From assembly GCA_022828595.1 (NCBI GenBank), contig JAKGHH010000006.1:16116499-16180498 (forward strand): a stretch of 64,000 nucleotides of DNA. Direction: 5' to 3'. The stretch comes from Nelumbo lutea. Taxonomy: Eukaryota; Streptophyta; Magnoliopsida; Proteales; Nelumbonaceae. The position numbers and the translations under genes are program-made. Position 1 is the first letter of the stretch. Every line of letters starts with the position of its first letter. The notes below the pieces were generated by a model. That model was given only the letters and a program-made list of their open reading frames with translations. It did no database searches and was not told the origin of the DNA. Positions 50,961-61,331 of the stretch are shown piece by piece.

Positions 50961-51769
50961 GGCTGGTTGCTCTTGTTTTTCTTTCTTCTCGGATGTATTC
51001 TAAAGTGGTTGTTCCTGGGTGTTTGGACCCGATTTTAAATATTTCTTCTTTTGATGACTTCTCTCGGGCTATTAGGCCCTGATTTTTATTTGTTTTTTGA
51101 TGAACTTCTCTCGGGCTGTTAAGCCCCGATTTTTTGTTTATAAGAACTAGTAGTTTTGTTTTTCCTGCTAAGTGTTGTGTGCTCTTTACTTTCTGTCAAA
51201 GCGACTTTATCACTTGAGCTGTTAGAGCTACATACACGAAGTAGGATCTTTCGGTAGTTGTTACCTCGAGTTGTTTCTCCATACTTGGGGTAGTCTTATG
51301 GTATACCCCGAGGTGGTTATCATAGTAAGCCCGAGCTATATGCAACTAGGTTAAGTTGACATGGGTTGTTCCTTAGGCGGGCTACGCTTCATGGGGTTCC
51401 CGCCCGAGCTGCCTATGCCTTCGGTATTAATACTTAGCCTTCACCGATGAAGCGGTTAGGTCTTACACAGTGCCGAGGTCTTGGTTAGCTCGGCGTTTTT
51501 AGCCCTTAGGCCGAGGGAGTGACTTATAGTCCACTCTTAGAGTTCGCCCATGCCATAGAGGTGACTGGGTCTTATCGCGCCGAGGTCTTTGTTAGCTCGG
51601 CATTTTGGCCCTTAGGCTCTAGGAGTCACTCGTGGTCTACTCAGTAGTTCGCCCATGCCATAGAGGCGACTGGGTCTTATCGCGCCGAGGTCGTCGTTAG
51701 CTTGGCATTTTGACCCTTAGGCTTTGGGAGTGACTCGTGGTCTACTCAGTAGTTTATAGGTAATATTGC
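50961..51769. other. Spacer between antisense gene and pol of retrotransposon 2
   Basis: Contains 'ctctcgggct-ttaggccccgattttt'-type repeats (51050-51130). Three tandem-like copies of 'gactgggtcttatcgcgccg' with 'ttagctcggcattttggccc' lie at about 51440-51740. No coding region is recognised. Confidence 0.6.
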
Positions 51770-54700
51770 CTTAAGTTGACAATATTCCATGCCCGAGGTA
51801 CTTGTTTCCCTTCTAGGGTTTCGAGCTCGTATGTTCCTTACCCGAGCATTCGCTTTACTCGGTAGGGTCCTTCCCATGTTGGCCCGAGCTTACCAACACT
51901 GGGCTCAGGCACCATAACTTTACGAAGGACCAAGTCGCCGACACGGAGGTTTCGCCTCTTGACCCTGACGTTATAGTACCGAGCTACTCTCTACTGGTAG
52001 GCCACAATTCTAATATATGCAAGGTCCCGTACTTCGTCAAGCAGGTCGAGGTTGGTGTGTAGCTCGTGTTCATTTTCCTTGTCATCATACGCTTTTAGTT
52101 GTAGCGAGGGAACCTCGATCTCGGCTGGGATGATTGCTTCAGTACCGTAGGTGAGGTTAAAGGGGGTCTCGCTTGTAGCGATCTTCACTGTGGTCCGATA
52201 AGCCCATAGAACACTGGGTAGCTCGTTTGCCCATAGTCCTTTAGCTTGGTCCAAGCGTGCCTTTATTTTGCGGAGGATAGCTCTATTCGTGACTTCCGCT
52301 TGGCCGTTTGCTTGAGGTGTGCAACTGAGGTAAAGTTCTATCGAATTCCCATGTCTTGGCACCAGTTCTAGAATTTAATGTCCTAGAACTGCTTACCATT
52401 GTCACAGATCAGTACCTGAGGTAGCCCGAAGTGGCACACTATACTTTTTCAAAAGAAGTTCTATACGTTCCGAGTTGTGATTGCTACGAGAGGTTCGACT
52501 TCTACCCACTTGGTGAAATAATCAACTGCTACCACTAAGAACCTCCTCTAGCCTACTGCTGGTGGAAACGGTCCGAGTATATCGATCCCCCACTGTGCAA
52601 AAGGCCACAGGCTAGTGAGATACTTCAGGTCGGCGGCAGGTTGGTGATGGATATTGGCATGCTTTTGACACTTGTCACACTTTCTAACAAGCTTGATCGC
52701 ATCTGCTTTCATTGTTGGCCAGTAGTACCCCTGTCGTAGCGCTTTTTGGGCGAGGGCCCTACCCCCCAAGTGTACACAGCATAGGCCCTCATGAGTGTTG
52801 CGGAGGACGAGCTCAGATTCGAAAGGTCGCAAGCAACACAGGTAGGGGAGCGTGTAAGATCTTCAGTACAACTGCTTGTCTATTATGACGTATTTGGCCG
52901 CCTGACGCTCCACCCTCTTGGCAGCTTTGCGGTTTGTAGGGAGGGTCCCGTGTAGCAGGAAGCTCGTGAGTGGATCAATCCAGTTCGACTCTGCTTGTAT
53001 GATAGTTGCGACCTCCTCTACCCCCCCCCCTCGAGAATGCTAGACCGACGCAGGTTCACTATGTACATGGTTCTCATGGTATTATCATTGGTGCTGGCTA
53101 ATCGGGACAGGGCGTCGGCCTCAGCGTTCTCCGATCTCAGGATTTGCTTGACGAAGTGTGACTAGAAGTTGAGCGGAGCCTCTCTTACTTTGGCTAAGTA
53201 GGCGATCATGGTTAGTTCGCGAGCTTTCGCCTGTGACTTGATTGACCACGAGCTGGGAATCACTATAGATGATGATATGCTTGGCTTTCACTTCCTTGGC
53301 TAGAGTCAGCTCGGCTATTAATGCCTCGTACTCCGCTTCAATGTTGGATTTCGTGAACTCGAAGTGTAGTGCGTACTCCAGTTTTGTGCCACTTGGGCCA
53401 TACAGAACGATTCCGGCTCCGCTACCCTATCGGTTTGATGAGCCATCTACGTGAAGGATATAGGGCTCCTCATCCCAGTTCGCGCTTGGACTAACTAGGA
53501 GAGATGTCACACTGGTTGCTACATCACGGTGCTCGAGCTCAATCGGCCTAGGAACTTTGGGCTCGCCTGAGCTAGGGGCCTCTTGCTCAATCGGCTTGGG
53601 GACTTCAGATCTGAAAGTGCATTCTGCGACGAAGTCTGCCAAGGCTTAGGCCTTGATAGTAGTTCACAGCTTGTATTGGAGGTCATACTCGCTGAGCTCA
53701 ACAGCCCACTTCGTCAGTCTACCGGAGACTTCAGGCTTGAGTAAAACTTACCTCAGAGGTTTGTTGGTGAGGACGATGACAGTGTGAGCTTGAAAGTACG
53801 GACGGAGCTTACGGGCTGCAATAACTAGTGCATAGGCCAACTTTTCTATCTCTGGATATCTCGTCTTTGCTCCCTGCAACACTTTACTAACATAGTAGAT
53901 AGGTCGTTGGACCCAATCTACCTCTTTTATCAGTACTGAGCTGGCCACCTCGTCACTTGTCGAGAGATACAACTCTAAAACATCACCCTCCTCGGGTCGG
54001 GTTAAGACCGATATACTAGCGAGGTACCTTTCGAGCTCGTCAAATGCGAGCTGGCACTCTTCAGTCCATTCAAAACCTTTGCTTTTAATTACCTTAAAGA
54101 AAGGCAGACAACGGTCTGCCGGCTTGGACATGAAGCGGCTCAGAGCAGCTATTCGGCCATTTAGCCTCTGAACCTCCTTCAGTTTCCGGGGTGGTCTCAT
54201 GTCTAAGATGGCCTTTACTTTATCCGGGTTGGCCTCAATTCCGTGCCGATTAATGATGTACCCTAGGAATTTACCCGATGTGACATCGAATACACACTTA
54301 TCGGGGTTCAATTTCATGTTAAATTTACGCAAAATTCAAAAAACTGAATGCAAGTCTTGTATTAAATTATGCAAAAATTGGGTTTTGATGACCATGTCAT
54401 CTACATAGCATTCTATTTTTCTGCCAATCAATGGCTCAAACAATTTATTTACAAGTCTCTGAAATGTTGCCCCGGCATTCTTTAGCCCAAAGGGCATGAC
54501 CTTGTAACAGTACAGGCCAAGCTTGGTTATGAAGGCAACATTTTCTTCATCAGTTGGGTCCATCCTGATCTGGTTGTAGCCCGAATAGGCGTCTAGGAAG
54601 TTTAACAACTCATGCCCTGAGGTCACGTTCACCAGATGGTCGATCCTGGGGAGTGGGTAGCAGTCCTTTGGGCAAGCTCGATTCAGGTCAGTGTAGTCAA

Positions 54701-55909
54701 CGCACATGCGCCATTTACCGTTATCCTTTTTTACCAGAACGGGGTTGGCCACCCAGCTCGGGTAATGGACTTCCCGACCTCCTTGTTGACTGCCCTCCAT
54801 CGCTTTGGGGCTAAGTTGTGTTTCTTCTGTCTAACGGGCCTAACTACAGGATCAATATTAAGCTTGTGAGTTATGATGCTAGGGTCTATGTCGGGCATCT
54901 CTGCCTCAGACCATGCAAAAACATCTAAATTTTCAAGTAAGAAGCGTACTAGTTGAGATCGCAGAGTCTCCTCAATGGAAGCACCGATCTGAAGTGTTCG
55001 AGCTGGGTCCTTCGTCAATGCCGAGATAGAGACACTCTCTTATGTGGGTGTAGCTCGCTCCTCGCATTGCTCCGTAGGTCACTCCAGCTCGAGGTTGTCA
55101 GCCACCTTGGCTTTCCCTTTGAGGGCGGCGATATAGCACTTGCGGGACTCAACTTGGTCACCTTGCGCTATCCCAATTCCGAAGTCCGTATGGAACTTCA
55201 TTGCCAAATAGTAAGTGGAGACCACTGCACGTAGGGTATGGGTGATCGGCCGACCTACTATGGCATTGTATCATGTGGGTGTAGCTCGCTCCTCGCATTG
55301 CTCCGTAGGTCACTCCAGCTCGAGGTCGTCGGCCACCTTGGCTTTCCCTTTGAGGGTGGCGATATAGCACTTGCGAGACTCAAGTTGGTCACCTTGCGCT
55401 ATCCCAATTCCGAAGTCCGTAGGGAACTTCATTGCCAAATAGTAAGTGGAGACCACTGCACGTAGGGCATGGGTGATCGGCCGACCTACTATGGCATTGT
55501 ACGGGGAGGGGGTTGCGACCACTAAGAAGTCGTGGTTGAGCCTCACAATGCTAGGCCAGGTGCTGACTTCCACATGTACTGTAATCCTTACCAGGGGCCT
55601 GACTTCCTCTCCACTGAAGCCTATCAGGGGAGTATTTGTGGGCTTCAAGTCGCTTTCTTGGAGCTGGAGCTGGTCGAATGCTGTTTTGAAGAGGATATCT
55701 ATCGAGCTACCAGAGTTGACGAGAACACTCTTGACTTCAAAGTCAGTAATCTTTATCTTTATGACGAGCGCATCATCATGGGGGTAGTGGACCCGTGCGC
55801 ATCGTCCTCTGTGAAGAAGATTAGATCTTCCATCCTTGGCCGTTTCGGGCGATTCTGTTCTTCCCTGGCGGCCTCGCGAGATGATGTCCGAGCTGCAACT
55901 ATGGTACAA
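51770..55909 (-). pseudogene. pol of retrotransposon 2: protease, RT, RNase H, second RNase H, integrase
   Basis: Order in the coding direction: retropepsin-like region with VLVNSGSSIDILF (55730-55700; Asn at the catalytic Asp position). RT follows (54800-54200) with 'VKKDNGKWRMCVDYTDLNRA', 'GYNQIRMDPTDEEN' and YVDDM. The RT-linked RNase H region (54150-53750) has 'GFEWTEECQLAFDELERYLA' and 'RPIYYVSKVLQGAKTRYPEI'. A second RNase H-like domain (53480-53200) has 'PYILHVDGSSN', 'SGAGIVLYGPSG' and 'NIEAEYEALIAELTLA', as in dual-RNase-H Tat elements. Integrase (52832-51990) has the zinc region 'THEGLCCVHLGGRALAQ...CDKCQKHA' and a broken catalytic core ending 'LPSVLWAYRTTVKIATSETP'. Stops and shifts occur throughout, so it is defective. 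Confidence 0.9.
55042..55503 (-). repeat. 231-bp tandem duplication in the protease region
   Basis: Copy 1 is 55042-55272 and copy 2 is 55273-55503, differing at a handful of sites. The unit is exactly 77 codons. It encodes the segment with 'AVVSTYYLAMKFPTDFGIGI' and 'LESRKCYIATLKGKAKVADD', present once in element 1. Confidence 0.92.
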
Positions 55910-56034
55910 CCCGCGACAATCGAACCTCCGACGATCATGTGGATAGTCCCCCGAACTGGTCTCTCTTCCGGGGGCTGCCTTTGCGGTTGTTATGCCTGCT
56001 TGCTGGATTCAGGAGCATCTTTACTCTGCTCCCC

Positions 56035-57694
56035 CTACCTACTTGCTTTATTATTATTATTATTATTTTGTACAAAATTTCTCAAGTATCCGCGACGAAT
56101 GAGCTCCTCTATCTTATCGCGGAGGTTTTTACAACTTTTGGTGCTATGACCGTGGTCTTTATGGAAATTACAATACAAATTTTTATTTCTTACACCAGGA
56201 TCTGCCTTTAGCCGAGGTGGCCACTTCACATACGAGGCATCCTTGATCGCCATAAGGATCTCGGCCCGCTTCACATTTAGGGGCGTGTAGTCTATTTTTT
56301 CGACTGTTGGAGCTCATAAAGGCTGACTCGGCCTTGCCCCTTGAGCTTGGTCCTTCTGCTTCTTGCCATCACCCTAGGTTCAGGGCTCTGTTTCCCTTTT
56401 TCTTTTCTCGAGGGCTTGTTCACCTTTCTGGTTGATCTCCTCCTTTGTCCCTATAAATTGATCCGCGAGCTTGAGGAACTTGGTCATAGTCTTGGGCTGA
56501 TTAACAACCACATGCTACTTGAATTCTTTGTGGGTAATGCCTCGCTTGGCCGCAGTGAGCCGAACTGCAGGGTCCAGGTTGGGTATTTGCAAACAAGCAT
56601 CATTGAACCACTTGATATAACTCCGAATGGACTCCCCTTCCTTCTGGACTATGCCAAGGAGGATCTCTTGAGTTCTTGGACACCTCTTGCTGGTGAAAAA
56701 ATGGGAGGTGAAGACTTGCACGAACTGCGCCCAGCTTCTTATCGATCCGGGTGCAAGGTTTCGATACAATGTGTGGGCCACCCCTTTGAAGGTGCTGGAG
56801 AAAGCCATGCACATACAGGATTCACTGGCCCTTGCCAGGTGCATCTGGGATTGGAAGGCATCCACATGGTCATTCGGATCGAAGGATTCGTCGTACTTAT
56901 CCAGGGGAGGAAGCTTGAAGTCCTTTGGCATAGGGACTGCAAGAAGTTTTGACAACAGAGGGGAAGGGACTGAAAGGAGGGGAGTAGCTTTTACTTTATC
57001 TGAGCCTTAAGCTCGGGCAGGACGCGGGTAGCAGTTCGGCGAGCTCATCGGCGCCTCCACTGCTGCCTTGTCGGCTCAGAGTTGGTGCTGCTTGCTTCAG
57101 TATTACCGAGCTCGATGGGCTTGGACGGTTGGTGATAGTTGTGAACCGAAGGGCCTTGCCTGTAATATGCGGCTAGGACCTCAAACTGGTTTTCAGCGAG
57201 CGAGAGCTCGAACTGAGAGTGTTGAGGCGATGCGGGCTTGACCGGCTGGGAGGCCCCCGACCTGCCTGTAGGCTGCGAGGTAGGGGTGACTAGTCTCTCC
57301 TTACTGTCGTGGGATGAGGCTTGGCTGTTGGAAGGATTCTGGGTTTGAGAGACCTCTCCCCGACGAGGACGTTCACTCCGGTGGGAGGGCTTGGCTTGCT
57401 TTGTGGCTGGAACTGTTGCATTTGAGATTGCATGGCTCACATGCATTGCTCCAGGTCTTCAAGCTGGTTTTGGTTGCTCACTAGGGGAACACCGGAAGGT
57501 TTAGTAAAGGTTGCTCCAACCGTGGAAGGGAGTGAAGCGTTCAAAGGTGCCACTATGTGAGGCACGTTCAAGTTGGGAACTTTGTCCACAACGAGGGGGA
57601 CTGTAAACTGTCCAATGCAGACAGTGGGGAGCTGAGTTTGTTCCCTAGAAGCGTTTTGGTCGGCACCACGTCCGGCATTGCTAGAGGAAGCCAT
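56035..57694 (-). pseudogene. gag of retrotransposon 2
   Basis: Starts MASSSNAGRGADQNAS (57694). It runs through 'LPTVCIGQFTVPL', a Pro/Gln/Ser-rich part, the gag core 'KDFKLPPLDKYDESFDPNDH' and 'KRCPRTQEILLGIVQKEGES', and ends with the knuckle 'CNFHKDHGHSTKSC' (CX2HX4HX4C). The frame is broken near 57440, 57020 and 56500. It has one copy of the segment that is doubled in element 1. Confidence 0.88.
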
Positions 57695-57739
57695 GAATGC
57701 TGAGTTCTTAGAGAAAGTTGCAAGGCTTTTTGAAGCGTT

Positions 57740-57755
57740 GCCACAGACGGTGCCA
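57740..57755 (-). promoter_or_regulatory. Primer binding site of retrotransposon 2
   Basis: Minus strand reads TGGCACCGTCTGTGGC, two bases from the 5' LTR and aligned with element 1's site. tRNA identity not assigned. Confidence 0.7.
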
Positions 57756-57757
57756 AA

Positions 57758-58634
57758 TGATGCAACGCAATCCAGACACTCCTAGCTGGCGGATGCTTGG
57801 CTCCTAGCTAGCGATGGATGGTACCTGAGGAGAGGAAGGTGAAGGATTCCCGGGGAACTCGACCGGTGGGAATACTTCGATGCTTAAGTTAGAATACTTG
57901 GGAGAGTTGTAAGGGATGCAAAGAGAGCTAAGAGTGCAGATAGCGCTAGATCAATAAAATTCAAGATTACTTTCGCCCCTTCAACCCTGGGGCCTTTAAA
58001 TGCAGATGTTCTTGTCAAATCGGGCGTAACCGCCACTGGCCCTCTGTTGCAGCCGTTATTTTCCAGGGCTGCACAGGTGGCTGTTGCAGGGTACTGCCCA
58101 ATCGGATGAGAGACAGGACCCAGAAAGGACAGACACACCACCACTTGTCGAGAGACGTGGGTGCAGTCTGCTGGACTGGCAGGGACTACGCTGTCAGTCA
58201 GGAGACGTGATGCAATCTAATGGGTATGGTCTCGTTAGATAAGAAGCTTCCTGAGAACGCTGCGTCGCTTAACAGCGAGCTGCTTTGTAGCGAGCTATCC
58301 CATAGCAAGCTGCCTTGTAGCGAGCTCTTGGATGTGTCCCGAGGTGATTCTGCCTGAGGTTGCCTTTGGGGCAGTCTTCTTGCCTAAGTATTGGAGCGAG
58401 TTGATTCTCTCAACTTGCAATCTGGGATAGACTTGACTTGGAATATTCCCTTTCCACTTACCGGGGTCTCTGAGCTCGCATAGTAGCGAGCTGTAATGTA
58501 GCGAGCTGTCATGCGAGGACCTTAACGAGCTTGTTACTCAGTCGTAGCCAGGCTGTCATGCTGAGCTATTGCTTACGTTGAATCACGTCCATGTGTCGCC
58601 TTCTTAGGAGGTCGAGTCAAATCACCCTCCTTCA
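57758..58634 (-). repeat. 5' LTR of retrotransposon 2
   Basis: 877 bp, matching 47911-48802; followed by GTACC. Many differences between the LTRs are C/T or G/A, as expected from methylated cytosine decay. Confidence 0.93.
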
Positions 58635-58896
58635 GTACCTGTTGTATTTATTGTATTTTATTATAACTTACTGATTAATTAATATTTATTAGAAATTAAA
58701 CTATTATTTGAGATTATACTATTTATGGACTAAGTTAATATATTTTTAGTACTTATTGTAATTTTGTAATTATTGTATTTTTCATTATCAATATATTTTC
58801 AATAATTATGTATTTTCGCTATAAATTTATAATAGTTATTGGAGATTAAACTATTGTAATTTATCAGAGATAAGATTATTAATTTAGCTAAAATTA

Positions 58897-59351
58897 TGAG
58901 TGTCCGTGAATTGGTTTGGTCCGTTCGTAGGCTATTTGGCCAACAAAATTGACCTGGTCAGGTTGGGGAGTTCGTCAGCTGAAACCGATTGACCTTTTGT
59001 GAAAACCGACCCACTCAAGTTATACCGGTTTGGGTCGGTTTTCACAAAAGGTTAGTCAGTTCAAAAGATTTAAAATTAAAAATTTAATTTAATTTTAAAA
59101 ATTATAGTACAATTATTAAAAAAATAAATTTAAAAATTAGATTTATGAAATAAAACATTTTAGACTAAGAAATATGAGAAACATTTTAGGTTGTTTGATT
59201 TTGGTCAGTTTACAAATGGTCAAAGTGAAGCTGATCCAACTTGGTCGAATTGAGAAATTTTTTAACCAAAGCCGACCTAAAATACTAGAAAATCGACCAA
59301 CTCGGGTCGAGTTGATCGGGTTGGTCGGTTTCATAAGTTTGATGAATAAAC
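58897..59351. mobile_element. Unclassified insertion in Helitron copy B
   Basis: 455 bp bracketed by TTAGCTAAAATTA (58884-58896) and TTAGCTGAAATTA (59352-59364), 12 of 13 identical. It is rich in 'gaccgacc' and 'ggtcggttt' inverted motifs. It may be hAT-like, but the direct repeat is longer than usual and the ends are degenerate. Confidence 0.5.
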
Positions 59352-59484
59352 TTAGCTGAAATTAATTATTGTTATTTTTGTATTATAAAAAAATTATTAA
59401 AAGTAGTATATAAAATATGAATATTGTTAATTTTTAAAAAGTTGAAAATATAAAACAATTGTATACTCTTATGTGTTTCTATTA

Positions 59485-59870
59485 TGGTCATTTACTAAAC
59501 AGACCTTATAGTTTTACATATTTACTTAAATCTACCTTATAGTTTTCATTTTATTAAAACATCTCATATATTTTACAACTTATTTACTTAATTAAACTTT
59601 CGTTAAGGAGTGTTTGTTTTGCCATTAGGCCTATGATTTTTTATTCCAAAAACACCCTTAACACTTTTTTATACAGAAAGAAAAATTGGCAAATTATAGC
59701 CAATAGAGTGGTTGCATGCGTCTTATTAAAGGCAAGAATGGTATTTTTATTTCTATTTTCTTTTGATTAAATTTATTTAAATGAACATTAGGGTGTTTTA
59801 GTAAAATGCTAAATATAGGATAGATTTTAATAAATCTATGATACTATAAAGGTATTTTAGTAAATGACCC
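59485..59870. mobile_element. MULE-type MITE in Helitron copy B
   Basis: 386 bp with terminal inverted repeats of about 80 bp: left 'ggtcatttactaaacagacc', right in reverse complement 'gggtcatttactaaaatacc'. Flanks are TTTCTATTA (59476-59484) and ATTCTATTA (59871-59879), 8 of 9 identical. No coding region. Confidence 0.75.
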
Positions 59871-60624
59871 ATTCTATTATTTATCTTTCGCTTAATAAAT
59901 CCCATGTATCACACGGATCTCCACTAGTTTATATTAAATTTTAAATCAAATAAAAAGATAGAGGATAAGGGTTTGTCTTTTTGAAAAAAAGGTTTCTTCT
60001 TCCTCTTTCCTTCAAAGCTTTCTCCAATGAACTAAACATGCTTGAGATGAATTAATGCAAAACCACATGCCTGAGCACCTTGTACCACCAACAGAGAATC
60101 GAATGCTTGAGGCGAAATACATCAATACAAAATAGGGGATGAGGGTTTCTTCTTCCCCTGTATTTTCAAATTTTTTATTGTTTATGTATACTTATTGAAA
60201 TCATAAGAAGAGGCCAATTCAATACTTTTGATTGTTGATCTTAGTGGTGTCGTTTCATTGGTATTTAACGAAATTGAGAGAAAGAGGTGAGAATCGTCTT
60301 AGGCATTTGGTTCTTTGTCCATGGTTTGTGGTGCTTTTCCTGTGGCGTATTTAGTTCGTTGGATAAAGCTATGAAGGAAAGTGGCAGAAGAAACCCTTTC
60401 TTAGAAAGGCAGAAAACTTATCCTCTATTTTTATTTGATTTAAAATTTAATATAAATTTTAATATGTAAAAAATAAGATGGGAGGACATTTGAAATGTCC
60501 GTTAATTTCCCTTGCACATGCCTAATTCGCACATGAGAAGGTGCTGACATGGCATCCTCTGATTTCTGATTTGATGTGTAGGAATATGTTCAGTATCAAT
60601 GTGATGTGTAGGAGATCTGAACTC

Positions 60625-61331
60625 GTTATATATACCCTGTTTATGTATGAAACTATGAACTTTCAAATCTCCTTATATATACCTTATTGACCTTTCAAAG
60701 AGTAAGGCTACATTTGGCATTCCTTACTTTAAGGACTTATCTGATTTTTGCCGTTAAAAGTTCAATGTTTATAGAAGAATTTTAATTGCAAAAAGGAGAT
60801 AAATCCTTAAAATAAGGAATGCTAAATGCAGCCTAAGTCTAACGGTTTAAAACTTAAAAGGCAAAATATATCCTTAATCATTTTCAAAATATGCCATTTT
60901 CTTTCTTTCTTTTTTTTTTCTCTTCCCCCTTCTCTTCTTTGACATTGCAAACACTACTGTTGGGATCTCCAATAGTACAACGATGCTACAAAAAGTGCTC
61001 ACTGTTCTCTCTGCTAGACACATCAGTGCAACCAGCAGCAGAATTCAATAATACCTTCGGTTTTAAAACCAGACTTTAATCTACTTAGGCTCAATATTGG
61101 AGAGAATCGGGCATTTTCTGATTAATTGTTGCTGGCGAATGGAGCTGGACTTAGGGGATTCATTTGAGGCATTCAGGAGCAAAACTAGTATTAAGAAAAT
61201 ATTTGGATTGAGCTTTTAACGGTTCTAAATAGTACGATGATAGATGTCCTAGATATGTCATTTGGGGCCAATCAATAATGTATATATAAGTAGATTTTGA
61301 AAGTTGTAGGCTTATATAAGTAGTTTCTCAA
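60625..61331. other. Intergenic
   Basis: No gene recognised. There is a pair of inverted 'aaggacttatctgatttttg'-type sequences at about 60720-60830 (a small foldback of 'tttggcattccttactttaa'). Confidence 0.4.

Larger units (their letters stand above)
47911..58634 (-). mobile_element. Tat-type Ty3/gypsy LTR retrotransposon, element 2
   Basis: 10.7 kb, flanked by GTACC (47906-47910 and 58635-58639). LTRs start TGATGCA and end CC(A/T)TCA. On the minus strand the order is 5' LTR, primer site, gag, protease, RT, RNase H, a second RNase H-like domain, integrase. A plus-strand antisense gene, the polypurine tract and the 3' LTR follow. It is the same family type as element 1 (gag start, antisense gene, PBS spacing) but keeps the RNase H-integrase part. 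Every frame has stops or shifts. The uninterrupted target is visible in Helitron copy A near 28710. LTR divergence is roughly 8 per cent over the first 210 bases, by eye. Confidence 0.93.
47292..59927 (+). mobile_element. Non-autonomous Helitron-like element, copy B, with nested insertions
   Basis: Starts CCTGTATATACATACAT after A, and ends with a degenerate hairpin 'cccatgtatcacacgg', 'atctcca' and CTAG before T. It sits exactly between A and T inside the Pack-MULE's TAAAATTTA duplication, as Helitrons insert between A and T. The interior is collinear with copy A (28480-29872). Retrotransposon 2 (47911-58634), a 455-bp element (58897-59351) and a MITE (59485-59870) are inserted in it. Without these it is about 1.0 kb. 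It encodes no Rep/helicase. Confidence 0.72.
45555..60624. mobile_element. Long-armed inverted-repeat element containing all later insertions
   Basis: The left arm is 45555-45695 and continues after the nested insertions at 59928 to about 60042. Together these match the reverse complement of about 60346-60624. Shared landmarks are GGATCTC, 'catcaaatcag', 'aaatgtcctcccatctta' (near-identical), 'taaattttaaatcaaata' and 'ggtttcttct'. The arms are about 250 bp or more. The original element was about 0.9 kb with no coding region recognised. Outer ends and superfamily are not fixed, because I could not find a target duplication. Confidence 0.65.

Noticed and set aside
60287..60469. 60-codon frame starting MRIVLGIWFF
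   Set aside because: Lies within the right arm of the long inverted repeat; no similarity recognised.
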